64,000 nt of DNA from an uncultured Bacteroidia bacterium. Lineage in GTDB: Bacteria > Bacteroidota > Bacteroidia > Bacteroidales > Prolixibacteraceae. This document shows, one piece after another, positions 35,428-44,262 of the stretch. Position numbers and translations under genes: made by a program. The stretch lies in assembly GCA_903904515.1 (NCBI GenBank), contig CAIVCR010000110.1, positions 1 through 64,000 on the forward strand, written 5' to 3'. The notes under the pieces are model-generated. The model was not told the origin of the DNA. It ran no database searches and worked only from the letters and a program-made list of their open reading frames with translations. Position 1 is the first letter of the stretch, and each line of letters begins with the position of its first letter.

Positions 35428-36150
35428 ATGGCCCCGATTATCCATACCTATGACACCCCGGCAGATCTGGCTGATGCATTTGCAAAACAGCTGATTGAAT
35501 GGGTTGACAAATCCGGCTCAGGGAACTTCCATCTCGCCTTGTCGGGAGGCAAAACACCCTCGCTTTTGTTTTCACTACTCGCAGAAAAATATAAGAATCA
35601 GGTTCCCTGGGAGAAAATCCATTTCTGGTGGGGTGACGAAAGAATGGTTCCCCCCTCAGACCCGGAAAGTAATTATGGGGTGGTTCAACAACTCCTCTTT
35701 TCGAAGATTGTTTTGGCCCCTGATCAGGTACACAGGATTCAGGGAGAACAGGAACCTCATCGGGAGGCTGAAAGATACAGCAGGGAAATAAAATTTTTGA
35801 TTCCTATCGTTAACGAATGGCCGAACTTTGATCTGGTAATTCTTGGTCTGGGGGATGACGGACATACAGCCTCAATTTTTCCGGATCAGATCGCGCTGCT
35901 TGATTCAAATGAATACACAGCCATTGCGACACATCCTGAATCGGGACAACTTCGCATTTCATTAACCGGAATGGTCCTGAACAATGCTAAGAGAGTTGCC
36001 TTTCTTGCCTGTGGAGCATCCAAATCAAAAATATTCAATACGATTATCTCCAATTCCCAAGGTGCTTCTCGCTTTCCCGCTTCACATATCCATCCCACAG
36101 GAGAACTACATTGGTTTGTAGATAAGGAATGTGCGGAGAATGAAAGATAA
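35428..36150 (+). CDS. pgl: 6-phosphogluconolactonase
   Basis: A 240-residue enzyme of the DevB/NagB-like fold that opens 6-phosphogluconolactone. Motifs: ALSGGKTPSLLF, HFWWGDERMVPP and LGLGDDGHTASIFP, with the catalytic His in the last. Pathway partner of zwf just upstream. The 130-bp gap between them is AT-rich and carries short ATTTTGCATTTT-type repeats also found near 49.9 and 53.2 kb. Confidence 0.96.
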   Translation: MAPIIHTYDTPADLADAFAKQLIEWVDKSGSGNFHLALSGGKTPSLLFSLLAEKYKNQVPWEKIHFWWGDERMVPPSDPESNYGVVQQLLFSKIVLAPDQVHRIQGEQEPHREAERYSREIKFLIPIVNEWPNFDLVILGLGDDGHTASIFPDQIALLDSNEYTAIATHPESGQLRISLTGMVLNNAKRVAFLACGASKSKIFNTIISNSQGASRFPASHIHPTGELHWFVDKECAENER

Positions 36151-36247
36151 AGAAGAAAAATAAGCAGGGAATAAGAAGAAATAAATGGAAATTAGAAATA
36201 AATAGAAATTGGAAATTCGTGGAAATAAAGGTGAAATAAGTGGAAAT

Positions 36248-36293
36248 AGGTTGAAATAAAGTTGAAATAAAATATTTCTATTTATTTCAACCT
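36248..36293. terminator. Inverted repeat between convergent pgl and FAH-fold genes
   Basis: A perfect 13-bp inverted repeat (36248-36260 with 36281-36293) inside an array of GAAATAAA-like words (about 36180-36310). It can serve as a bidirectional terminator, although the stem is very AT-rich. A similar GAAATAAA/TTTATTTC stretch lies at 58254-58300. Confidence 0.55.
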
Positions 36294-36316
36294 TATTTCT
36301 ATGTATTTCATGGTTC

Positions 36317-36928
36317 CTACTTCACCAGAAAATCGAACATTTTCCGTTCGCCAATAAAACCTTCAAGCTGATCATTGATCTTAACAGGACCAACTCCGGC
36401 AGGGGTTCCGGTGTAGATAAGATCCCCGATTTTAAGGGTCACAAACTGCGAAATATGCTCAATAACGGTGTCGACGGAAAAGATCATATCTCTTGAATTT
36501 CCCCGCTGCATTACCTCCCCGTTTTTCCGGAGTGAAAAATCGATCTGCCCAAGGTCCCCCAACTCTTCCTTAGGAATAAAACCACCCAAAACGGCAGACG
36601 AATCAAATGCTTTAGCTTTTTCCCATGGCAACCCCTTTTCGATCAGGTGACGTTGTACATCACGAGCCGTGAAATCGACACCAAGGCCAATTTCATCATA
36701 ATAACGATGAGCATAACGGGCTTCAATGGTTTTTCCCAGACGATTAATTTTTATAACCAGTTCGACCTCGTAATGAATCTCATTTGAAAAGCCGGGAAGG
36801 TAAAAATGACGGTTATCCAACAATAAGGAGGAGTCTGGTTTCATGAAAAAAACCGGTTCCGTTGGAATATCATGTTCAAGCTCACGGGCATGCTTTAAAT
36901 AATTGCGTCCAATACAAATGATCTTCAT
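36317..36928 (-). CDS. Fumarylacetoacetate hydrolase family protein
   Basis: A 203-residue single-domain FAH-fold protein starting MKIICIGRNYLKHARELEH. Metal-ligand and catalytic motifs: EIHYEVELVIKI, GLGVDFTARDVQ, KAFDSSAVLGGFIP and GDLIYTGTPAGVGP. Members cleave C-C bonds in aromatic catabolism or decarboxylate oxaloacetate; the small stand-alone form with this start resembles the YcgM/FAHD1-like group (acylpyruvate or oxaloacetate). The substrate is inferred only by family. Confidence 0.9.
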   Translation of the reverse strand: MKIICIGRNYLKHARELEHDIPTEPVFFMKPDSSLLLDNRHFYLPGFSNEIHYEVELVIKINRLGKTIEARYAHRYYDEIGLGVDFTARDVQRHLIEKGLPWEKAKAFDSSAVLGGFIPKEELGDLGQIDFSLRKNGEVMQRGNSRDMIFSVDTVIEHISQFVTLKIGDLIYTGTPAGVGPVKINDQLEGFIGERKMFDFLVK

Positions 36929-36981
36929 GGTAATAAATTTTAATATAGTAATTATGACAGAAATTCAAACTCAGACAATTT

Positions 36982-37791
36982 TCAGAGTTTCCGGTTTAAA
37001 TCCCTTAACTTTATTGCGGTTAAGACTTTTTTGGTGTACAGGGGGAACTCACCCTGCATCATCCATGAAAAATACCCCGGTTCATCCTGCAAAACCTTTT
37101 CAACTGCTTTCCCTTTATGTTTTCCAAAATTAAATACCTCCACCCCTTTTTCATCAAAAACAATACGCCCTGCGAAATCGACACTTTTATCGAATGCGGA
37201 AAAAGAGGCCAATGCCTCCACATTATTGACTACAGGAATCGATTTTTTCCCGTTATCGTCAAATTCGACTCCATTGTACCGATCGAGCTGTGCTTTTAGA
37301 ACTTCATAGGTAGCCTTAGTATCTACCATTGCACTATGGGCATTTTCAAGATCCTGCGCCAGGTAAAACTTATAGGCTGCTGCCAGGGTTCTCTTCTCCA
37401 TCCTGTGGAAAATAATCTGCACATCGACGAATTTATGCTTTTTCATGTCAACATCGATATCGTACCTCAAAAACTCTTCAGAGAGCAGCGGGATGTCGAA
37501 CCTGGTTGAATTAAATCCTGCAAGGTCGCACCCTTCAATAAATTTGGCATAGATTTTAGCCACCTCCTTGAAATGGGGGGCATCTTTCACATCCTCATCA
37601 AAAATTCCATGAATTGCTGAGGTCTCGGGTGGAATAGGAATTCCGGGATTAATCCGCTGAAATTTCTCCTCTTCACGGCCATCAGGATAGATCTTTAAAA
37701 GGGCAATCTCGACAATTCGATCGGTGACCACATTGATCCCCGTGGTTTCAAGATCGAGAAATACGATCGGATTTTTAAGGTTAAGCTTCAC
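36982..37791 (-). CDS. DEDDh 3'-5' exonuclease (DNA polymerase III epsilon-like) with DUF3820-like C-terminus
   Basis: A 269-residue protein. Residues 8-185 form an exonuclease domain: FLDLETTGINV (Asp and Glu), GFNSTRFDIPLL (Asp), and HSAMVDTKATYEVL (His and Asp), so the DEDDh set is complete. The C-terminal 60 residues hold FNFGKHKGKAVEKVL and PGYFSWMMQGEFP, a small domain common in Bacteroidota exonucleases and resembling DUF3820. It may act as proofreading or repair nuclease. It lies downstream of dnaN on the same strand, beyond a terminator. Confidence 0.9.
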   Translation of the reverse strand: MKLNLKNPIVFLDLETTGINVVTDRIVEIALLKIYPDGREEEKFQRINPGIPIPPETSAIHGIFDEDVKDAPHFKEVAKIYAKFIEGCDLAGFNSTRFDIPLLSEEFLRYDIDVDMKKHKFVDVQIIFHRMEKRTLAAAYKFYLAQDLENAHSAMVDTKATYEVLKAQLDRYNGVEFDDNGKKSIPVVNNVEALASFSAFDKSVDFAGRIVFDEKGVEVFNFGKHKGKAVEKVLQDEPGYFSWMMQGEFPLYTKKVLTAIKLRDLNRKL

Positions 37792-37816
37792 GTTATGGGT
37801 TTAATTTTAAACTAAA

Positions 37817-37848
37817 AAAACCCGGCGGTCTTGTAACCACCAGGCTTT
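37817..37848 (-). terminator. Terminator downstream of dnaN
   Basis: A stem of about 13 bp including G-T pairs (37817-37829 with 37836-37848), loop of 6 nt; on the minus strand it is followed by a T-run. It lies in the 78-bp gap between dnaN and the exonuclease gene. Confidence 0.7.
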
Positions 37849-37869
37849 ATCGGTATCTGTATTTAAGAA

Positions 37870-38997
37870 TTAAGCATTGATCATCATCGGCATCAACAAC
37901 ATAAGAACGTCCTCGTATTCCTGTTCTTTTTCAGCAGGAAGTAAAAGACCGGCTCTTGAAGGATCCGAAAGTTTCATCTTTACATCACCCGATGAGAGGT
38001 TCGAGAGGATCTCAACCAGGAAAGTAGATTTAAAACCAATTTCCATTGGCTGTCCATCATATTCACATTTAATGGTTTCAACTCCGGAGATCGCAAAATC
38101 AATATCCTGTGCTGATACAATCAGTTCTGAAGGGGTAAGTTTCAAACGCACCAGGTTACTCGCCTGGTTGGCAAAAACCGATACCCTTTTTAACGTAGTA
38201 TAAAACTCCACACGGTCGATCACCAGCTCATTGGGGTTATTCAACGGAATAACACTATTATAGGCAGGATATTTCCCCTCTACCAGACGGCAAACCATTT
38301 TAAAACCGTTGAGTGTAAAAAAAGCATTCTTTTCGTCGAATTCAAGTTTTACATCAGAATCTTCACGTGGAAGGAGGTTTTTAAGCAGTGATGCCGGCTT
38401 TTTAGGAAGGATAAAAGAGGCCACATCGGTATATTTGACATCACTCCGCTTATATCTGACCAGCTTGTGGGCATCAGATGCAACAAACGCTATCTCCTCA
38501 GGCGAAAGTTCAATAAAAATACCATTCATTACTGGCCGAAGTTCATCATCTGCAGTCGCAAAGAGCGTTTTGTTTATTCCACTTAGCAAAAGATCGTGAG
38601 GGAGACTGATCTCATTATGATTTTCGGCAAGTTTTGGCAAGACAGGAAAGTCTTCCCCGTTATGACCAACAATCGAAAACTTTCCGTTTGCCGATAAAAT
38701 CTCTACGGCAAAGGATTCGGAGTCGATATTGAAAGTCAACGGCTGCTCAGGAAACTCTTTTAAAGTGTCGAGCATAATCTTGGCCTGAATTGCAATTAAT
38801 CCATCTTCCGCAGAATTTTCAAGTTCTATTTTTGTGGTTAGGGTGGTTTCCAAATCAGAAGCCGTGATCCACAACGTTTTTTCTTCGAGCTTTAGCAGAA
38901 AATTATCGAGAATAGGTAAGGTATTCTTACTGCTGATTACCCTGCTGATTGCATTTAAATGCCTTAGCAATTCGGTACTTGAAACGACAAATCTCAT
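37870..38997 (-). CDS. dnaN: DNA polymerase III beta subunit (sliding clamp)
   Basis: A 375-residue protein made of three repeats of the clamp fold, starting MRFVVSSTELLRHLNAISRV and ending in LLLPAEKEQEYEDVLMLLMPM, the conserved C-terminal strand. Two clamps dimerise around DNA and tether the polymerase. It is not next to dnaA here, which is common in Bacteroidota. Its neighbours are the exonuclease and the gliding ABC protein. Confidence 0.97.
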   Translation of the reverse strand: MRFVVSSTELLRHLNAISRVISSKNTLPILDNFLLKLEEKTLWITASDLETTLTTKIELENSAEDGLIAIQAKIMLDTLKEFPEQPLTFNIDSESFAVEILSANGKFSIVGHNGEDFPVLPKLAENHNEISLPHDLLLSGINKTLFATADDELRPVMNGIFIELSPEEIAFVASDAHKLVRYKRSDVKYTDVASFILPKKPASLLKNLLPREDSDVKLEFDEKNAFFTLNGFKMVCRLVEGKYPAYNSVIPLNNPNELVIDRVEFYTTLKRVSVFANQASNLVRLKLTPSELIVSAQDIDFAISGVETIKCEYDGQPMEIGFKSTFLVEILSNLSSGDVKMKLSDPSRAGLLLPAEKEQEYEDVLMLLMPMMINA

Positions 38998-39190
38998 CGG
39001 TTTATATGCTTAAATTTATTACTGGTTGATATTTTCAGATACATTACAGTAGCCCATTACAGGGCTTTGACTCCCTATACGGGAATTGACGAATTTACAA
39101 TTATTCAAACACATTCCAATTTCAATCGGAATAATTATTTGAAATTTATCGACATTTCCCTGAACAGCCGTTTCAGAATCAGGTATCCGG

Positions 39191-41611
39191 CTAATTATCA
39201 AGCCACTGTCTTGCATAGCGTCTGCGCCTCAACAACGAGAATAAGATCCCCCCTGCCAGAATTACCAATACAGGAAGTGCTACATTAATCAGTTGCCAGA
39301 ACGATTTTTCCTCCCGCAATTTAACCTTATCAAGTAACCGTATTTGCATCGACCGTGACCTTAATTCCATAAGTCCGGAATCGTCACACAGGAAATGAAT
39401 AGCATTAACCAAAAACTCCTTATTCCCAAATGTGATGTTTGAATTTTTATCATATCCCAGAGGTTGTGGAGTATATTTGCCACCCGAAAAGCTAACTTTA
39501 TTGGCAATAAGACCTCCATCCGAAATGAAAATCATTTTTGTCGGTTTACTCTCCGGAATGGCATTTGTACCCGGCGCAATATCAAGTTCACGCACCATGC
39601 GGTTTTTAAATACTGAAGTAAAAGTCCCCTCCAGCAATACACCGGCAGGAATATTTTGTTTATTGAAAAGATCGCGTGCGGGCGGGGCATCGATCATCCC
39701 CAGATTTACAATCAATGGACTTTTGTTTGATCTCGAGTAGGGTGATGTGCTCAATATTACAGTACCCTTTGCCGACTGGGACTCCCCAACAAGATCAATA
39801 GAACTGACAAATTCAGATAATACCCTGTTCACATTCTTACCGATCGGATGATTTTGTGCCGGGTTTAATAACGGGGAAAAATACCAGGGAGCCATTGAAT
39901 ATTTAGGCGGTTGTCCCACCAGGGCCGTATTGACTTTAATTTGCTGACATTCAACATCCTGAACAAGATCTGAATTAATTCTCACGCCATAGTGAAAAAA
40001 CTGATCACCAAGATTTAGATCCCTGGGAAAGGCTAGTGTAGACATCCCTCCCGAAAGACTGTCAAGACTCACACTTACCGGATCGACAAGCCACATCACA
40101 CGCCCGCCGCGCATCAGGAATTGGTCGACTGCGAATTTATCCCGCTCTGAAAACGGCTTCGTCGGATTGGCTATCACCAGACTTTTAAAACTGTCGGGAA
40201 CAGAGAGGAGCTCGTCAACGGTAATCCGATGAATATTAAAACTCTCGGAAAGGGTGCTTGAAATATCGCGAACCTGAACCTCCTCAAGTTCATTATTCCC
40301 CGTAAGGAAAGCCACATTCTCCCTCTTTTCCTGAAACAAAACTTTCAAACCCCTCGCAAATTCATATTCAAGCAACTCAATGGAACGATTCAGATTCTCC
40401 TCGTCGCGCAGAAATGGATCGTTTTTCAATAAATTTATGGCCAATTCATTCCCGGCACTTCTCAGAATTAAAGTGGGAAAAACTGTTTTGTTGGTTATTC
40501 CCCTATCGGAATTTATGCGCAAATTAACGGGGGAGACTCCGAGTGATTGAAGATTTTCAAGGTATCTCTTTTTATCGTTTGACTCAAAGGGGTCAGTAGT
40601 ATGAATATTCAATGGCTGATCGCAAAAGTTCCTGATATCCCGAAGTTTTTCAACAGCTGCCAACTGCAGTTTCACGAACCCGGGAGGAAGATCACCCGCC
40701 AGTAAAATTTCTGCATCAACAGGCGACTTCACTTTTCTAAGTAAGTCAATAGTCAGATCTGAAAGGGTATACCTTTTCTCCGTTGTCAGATCAACACGAA
40801 AAAAGCTGGTCGCCGAGATTAAGGAAACAATAAGGCAAATTGATAAATAAATCAGTAAATGGGTTGATGATCTTTTAAGAGGTCTTCGTTTCCATTCAAG
40901 AACAATACGGGTTATCAGGATAAATAATCCGGACATGAAAAGGAAGTAGAACAAATCACGGCTGTCGATAACCCCCCTGCTGACCGATTCGTAATGGGCA
41001 TCAATACCGAGTGATAGTATCAATGAAGCAATATCAGAAGGGAAAGGAAGCCGGGCAATAAATCCAAATCCGGAATACCAGAAGAAGCACAAAAAAACAG
41101 CCGAAATAAAAGCTACAACCTGATTATCAGTCATAGAAGAGGTGAATAAACCAATAGTCAGGTAAATTATAGCGAGCCACAGCAATCCCATGTAACTTCC
41201 CCAGGTAGCCCCGGTATCAATACATCCTGCCGGATTACCTAACCTATAGACACTTAAAAAATAGATGAGCGTGGGCAGCAAGGTGAGCAGTACAACGACA
41301 AAGGCTGCCAGAAACTTGGTAAAAATGAGTTGAAGTTCGGATACAGGACGGACGAGAAGCAATTCCATTGTCCCGCTGCGTTTCTCGTCGGAAAACATAC
41401 GCATGGTAATGGCTGGGATCAAAAACAGGTAGATCCACGGGGCGATTTCGAACAGACCATTTAAGGTGGCATACCCTCCGTCAGGAATATTATAGTTCCC
41501 TGCAAAAACCCATAAAAACAGTCCCGTTACTACCAAAAATACCACAGACACCATTGTCCCAATAATAGAACCAAAAAACTGGGTAATCTCTTTTCTGAAT
41601 AAACTGACCAT
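39191..41611 (-). CDS. GldF-GldG fusion: gliding-associated ABC transporter permease and substrate-binding-like protein
   Basis: About 806 residues from MVSLFRKEITQFFGS (ATG at 41611); the frame stays open further upstream, but that part overlaps lpxB. Residues 1-245 match GldF, an ABC-2 type permease with six helices (FSDEKRSGTMELLLVRPVS). Without a stop the chain passes through a linker helix (LLIYLSICLIVSLISATSF) into a GldG-like part (about 250-806): FRVDLTTEKRYTLSDLTIDLL, KRENVAFLTGNNEL, GGRVMWLVDPV, and a final membrane helix with RRRRYARQ. In flavobacteria GldF and GldG are separate proteins working with the ATPase GldA. GldA is not in the window. Confidence 0.9.
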   Translation of the reverse strand: MVSLFRKEITQFFGSIIGTMVSVVFLVVTGLFLWVFAGNYNIPDGGYATLNGLFEIAPWIYLFLIPAITMRMFSDEKRSGTMELLLVRPVSELQLIFTKFLAAFVVVLLTLLPTLIYFLSVYRLGNPAGCIDTGATWGSYMGLLWLAIIYLTIGLFTSSMTDNQVVAFISAVFLCFFWYSGFGFIARLPFPSDIASLILSLGIDAHYESVSRGVIDSRDLFYFLFMSGLFILITRIVLEWKRRPLKRSSTHLLIYLSICLIVSLISATSFFRVDLTTEKRYTLSDLTIDLLRKVKSPVDAEILLAGDLPPGFVKLQLAAVEKLRDIRNFCDQPLNIHTTDPFESNDKKRYLENLQSLGVSPVNLRINSDRGITNKTVFPTLILRSAGNELAINLLKNDPFLRDEENLNRSIELLEYEFARGLKVLFQEKRENVAFLTGNNELEEVQVRDISSTLSESFNIHRITVDELLSVPDSFKSLVIANPTKPFSERDKFAVDQFLMRGGRVMWLVDPVSVSLDSLSGGMSTLAFPRDLNLGDQFFHYGVRINSDLVQDVECQQIKVNTALVGQPPKYSMAPWYFSPLLNPAQNHPIGKNVNRVLSEFVSSIDLVGESQSAKGTVILSTSPYSRSNKSPLIVNLGMIDAPPARDLFNKQNIPAGVLLEGTFTSVFKNRMVRELDIAPGTNAIPESKPTKMIFISDGGLIANKVSFSGGKYTPQPLGYDKNSNITFGNKEFLVNAIHFLCDDSGLMELRSRSMQIRLLDKVKLREEKSFWQLINVALPVLVILAGGILFSLLRRRRYARQWLDN

Positions 41612-41619
41612 TTGATTTT

Positions 41620-42750
41620 CTATTTTCCTTTCAATATATCGACCATCAATTTTGCTCCACGTTCTGCGCAACCCGGACCACCAAGTACAGACATTACGTC
41701 GGCATACCCATCCAGCATCTTCTGGCGATAGGTGTGATCGGTGAGTATACGGTCCAATTCGTTTCCTACAGTTTCGGCAGTACAATATTGCTGAAAAAGT
41801 TCCTTCACTATTTCGCGACCTGCAATCAGATTGACAAGGGAGACCCAGGGGATCTTAACCAACATATCCTTGACTAGCGTTCCCAGCCTTCCGGCTTCAA
41901 TACGGTAGCAAACAACCTGAGGAATATTTATAAATGCTGTTTCAAGAGTTGCTGTTCCTGAAGCAACCAATGCTGCAGTCGATTGCTGCAATAATTCATA
42001 GGTTTGTCCAAACACTACAGGTATCTCAAAATCTTTAAGCACTTCGGTATATAATTGTTGTGACTGGGAAGGGGCGCCACCTATAACAAACTGAAATTCA
42101 CGAAACCGCAAAGATACTGAAGCCAAAACAGGCAGGATGCGGGTAATCTCCTGACGACGGCTTCCAGCAAGAATTGCAATAATGGGTTTATTGGCAAGGT
42201 GATTTCTGGTCGTGAATTCAGCAAAAGTTTCCTGCTGATTCGGCCGGTGCGTCAGTTCATCGATTGTGGGATTCCCTACAAACCGAACCGGATAATTGTA
42301 TTTTGCGTAAAAATCTGTTTCAAAAGGAAATATCGTAAACATCTCATCCACAAATTTTTTCACTTTATGAACCCGTTTGGTTTTCCAGGCCCAGATTTTG
42401 GGGGATATATAATAGAATACTTTTATCCCGTTAAGTTTTGCAAACTCGGCCATCCTGAGGTTAAATCCGGGATAATCGACAAGGATCAAAACATCAGGCT
42501 TGAATTCAAGCAACTTTTGTTCTGCCAATTTAAAGTTGCGTTTAATTTTATGAAGGTTCAGAAGCACAGGAAAAAGTCCCATAAACGCCATCTCCCGGTA
42601 ATGTTTCAGGAGGATACCACCTTCCTTTTCCATGAGCTCTCCGCCGAAAAAAGTAAAAGAAGCATTGGTATCTTCCTTCTTCAATTCCCGCATTAGGTGG
42701 GAAGCGTGCAGATCACCGGAAGCTTCACCTGCAATAATAAAGTATCTCAT
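41620..42750 (-). CDS. lpxB: Lipid-A-disaccharide synthase
   Basis: A 376-residue GT19 enzyme that joins UDP-diacylglucosamine and lipid X during lipid A synthesis. Typical motifs: AGEASGDLHASHLMRELK at the start, LVDYPGFNLRMAEFAK, YYISPKIWAWKTKRV, FPFETDFY, VGNPTID and the C-terminal SGTATLETA. It ends 8 bp before the start of the GldF-GldG gene; the two are probably co-transcribed. Confidence 0.97.
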   Translation of the reverse strand: MRYFIIAGEASGDLHASHLMRELKKEDTNASFTFFGGELMEKEGGILLKHYREMAFMGLFPVLLNLHKIKRNFKLAEQKLLEFKPDVLILVDYPGFNLRMAEFAKLNGIKVFYYISPKIWAWKTKRVHKVKKFVDEMFTIFPFETDFYAKYNYPVRFVGNPTIDELTHRPNQQETFAEFTTRNHLANKPIIAILAGSRRQEITRILPVLASVSLRFREFQFVIGGAPSQSQQLYTEVLKDFEIPVVFGQTYELLQQSTAALVASGTATLETAFINIPQVVCYRIEAGRLGTLVKDMLVKIPWVSLVNLIAGREIVKELFQQYCTAETVGNELDRILTDHTYRQKMLDGYADVMSVLGGPGCAERGAKLMVDILKGK

Positions 42751-42912
42751 CTGTCAACGAATTAGTTATAAAGGCTCATGAAATTGTGAAAAACAGGTGT
42801 AATAACATATTAAGTAATAGAAAAGATATAATGTACTACTTAAAATTCTAATCTTCTCCTTTTTGACCCCTCTAAATCGCCCCAAAGGGGAGACTTTTGG
42901 CCAGCAATCCTT

Positions 42913-43046
42913 ACTCCCCTCCTTCTCCCCTCCTCTCCTTCTCCCCTCCCCTTCTTCTCCCCTCCTTCTCCCCTCCTCTGGAGGGGTTGGGGGAGGTCTG
43001 GGTTGGGGGAGGTCTGGGTTGGGGGAGGTCTGGGTTGGGGGAGGTC
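42913..43046. repeat. Polypyrimidine tract followed by four 16-bp G-rich tandem repeats
   Basis: A C/T-only tract of (T)TCTCCCCTCC-like words (about 42913-42980) meets four copies of the 16-bp unit GGGTTGGGGGAGGTCT (42984-42999, 43000-43015, 43016-43031, 43032-43046). The switch point CCCCTCCTCTGGAGGGG is a dyad. The unit resembles interspersed CCTCTCC...GGAGAGGGTTGGGG sequences of Bacteroidota. The G-rich strand has the runs needed for G-quadruplexes. The surrounding gap 42751-43100 holds nothing else recognised. Confidence 0.85.
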
Positions 43047-43100
43047 AAAAGAGGACAATATTAAGACAACATTATATTGTTCATATTACATATCAGCTGT

Positions 43101-43409
43101 TTAGAGGACAAACTTCAAAATAAAGATAATCACTCCAAGTAGTATTGTAGCAGTTAAAACGCCTCTCCCGGAACTATAACGGCTACTATTTATTAATAGC
43201 ATAAATGGAGCCAGGTTAGGCAAGACTGAGAGGCTTAATACATTCACAATTTTTTTTGACTCAATCAGAAAATGAAGGTATTCCGAAAAATTATACTGCC
43301 CAAAACGAAAAATATAATACAACAGGAAAGAGATTACCGGAGTGATGAATCCAACCAGTAATCCGTACCCTATTTTATTGAAAAATAATGATCTGTCATC
43401 AACATGCAT
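43101..43409 (-). CDS. Small membrane protein of unknown function
   Basis: A 102-residue protein with three predicted membrane helices: FFNKIGYGLLVGFITPVISF early, LSLSVLPNLAPFMLLIN in the middle, and ATILLGVIIFILKFVL at the end. No named family is recognised. It lies 4 bp downstream of surE on the same strand, so translation is probably coupled to SurE. Confidence 0.7.
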   Translation of the reverse strand: MHVDDRSLFFNKIGYGLLVGFITPVISFLLYYIFRFGQYNFSEYLHFLIESKKIVNVLSLSVLPNLAPFMLLINSSRYSSGRGVLTATILLGVIIFILKFVL

Positions 43410-43413
43410 ACGC

Positions 43414-44178
43414 TTAGAATTTCCATTTTTGCATTTGCGGGAACGCTGTATAGGCTGTAAGGTCTGTATTTACCGGGACAACCGAAACAAACCCATTGAG
43501 CACCGCAAAATCATCGGTGTCGAGAGCTTCTGATTCGGCATTGTTAAAATATCCCTTGAGCCAATAATATCCGCGACCATGGGGATCGGTTCTTTTCTCA
43601 AACTCTTCAACCCATTTTCCCCTTGTCTGGCGACTGAAATTAATCCCCTTCACCTCCCCTTGCGGGATATTAACGTTCAGACAAACGCCCTCGGGAAGGC
43701 CATTTTGAGCGACAGTCTGAAAGATACGGGCGACCACAATTTTGGCACGTGAGAAGTCGGCGTCCGGGCTGTAATCGTTCAACGAAAAACCAATTGATGG
43801 TACCCCGTGAATACACCCCTCAAGTGCGGCCCCCATCGTACCGGAGTACAAAATTGAGACAGAGGTATTTGCTCCATGGTTAATTCCGGATATAATAAAA
43901 TCGGGTAATTTATCCAGTAATTGATTACATGCAAGCTTAATACAGTCAGCAGGTGTTCCGGTACACGAGTAAATCAGGAGTCCGTCCTCCTCCTGAAGGC
44001 GGGTGACCCTTAACGGATGATCCACAGTGATGGCATGTCCCATTCCTGAGCGGGGACTGTCGGGAGCCACAACGACAATATCTCCAAACAGACGCATCAC
44101 CTCGATCAGTTCGTTTATCCCCTTTGCATACACCCCATCATCGTTCGAAATTAAGATTAAAGGTCTTTCGTCCATCAT
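43414..44178 (-). CDS. surE: 5'-nucleotidase SurE
   Basis: About 254 residues from MMDERPLILISNDDGV. A TATCTTTG promoter box at 44203-44210 on the minus strand puts the transcription start just upstream of this ATG, so the longer frame starting at 44205 is not used. Metal-binding motifs are ISNDDGVYAKGI and VAPDSPRSGMGHAIT, with FIISGINHGANTS further in. SurE dephosphorylates nucleoside monophosphates in stress and stationary phase. Confidence 0.95.
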   Translation of the reverse strand: MMDERPLILISNDDGVYAKGINELIEVMRLFGDIVVVAPDSPRSGMGHAITVDHPLRVTRLQEEDGLLIYSCTGTPADCIKLACNQLLDKLPDFIISGINHGANTSVSILYSGTMGAALEGCIHGVPSIGFSLNDYSPDADFSRAKIVVARIFQTVAQNGLPEGVCLNVNIPQGEVKGINFSRQTRGKWVEEFEKRTDPHGRGYYWLKGYFNNAESEALDTDDFAVLNGFVSVVPVNTDLTAYTAFPQMQKWKF

Positions 44179-44202
44179 TAATATTACAGGTTTACAGTTT
44201 GC

Positions 44203-44244
44203 CAAAGATAATGGAAATGTTCTTAACGAAAATTTTTACCTTTG
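44203..44244. promoter_or_regulatory. Divergent promoters for surE and the glycosyltransferase
   Basis: TATCTTTG on the minus strand at 44210-44203 serves surE; TACCTTTG on the plus strand at 44237-44244 serves the glycosyltransferase at 44263. Both are strong Bacteroidota -7 boxes; the -33 regions overlap in the 26 bp between them. Confidence 0.7.
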
Positions 44245-44262
44245 CGTTAAAATAGTTATGGT

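Noticed and set aside
37870..38997. Replication origin near dnaN
   Set aside because: No dnaA gene and no cluster of DnaA boxes was seen beside dnaN.
41612..41785. 58 extra codons at the N-terminus of the GldF-GldG frame
   Set aside because: They overlap the end of lpxB on the same strand, are Cys/Trp/Arg-rich, and the GldF family starts at MVSLFRKEI.
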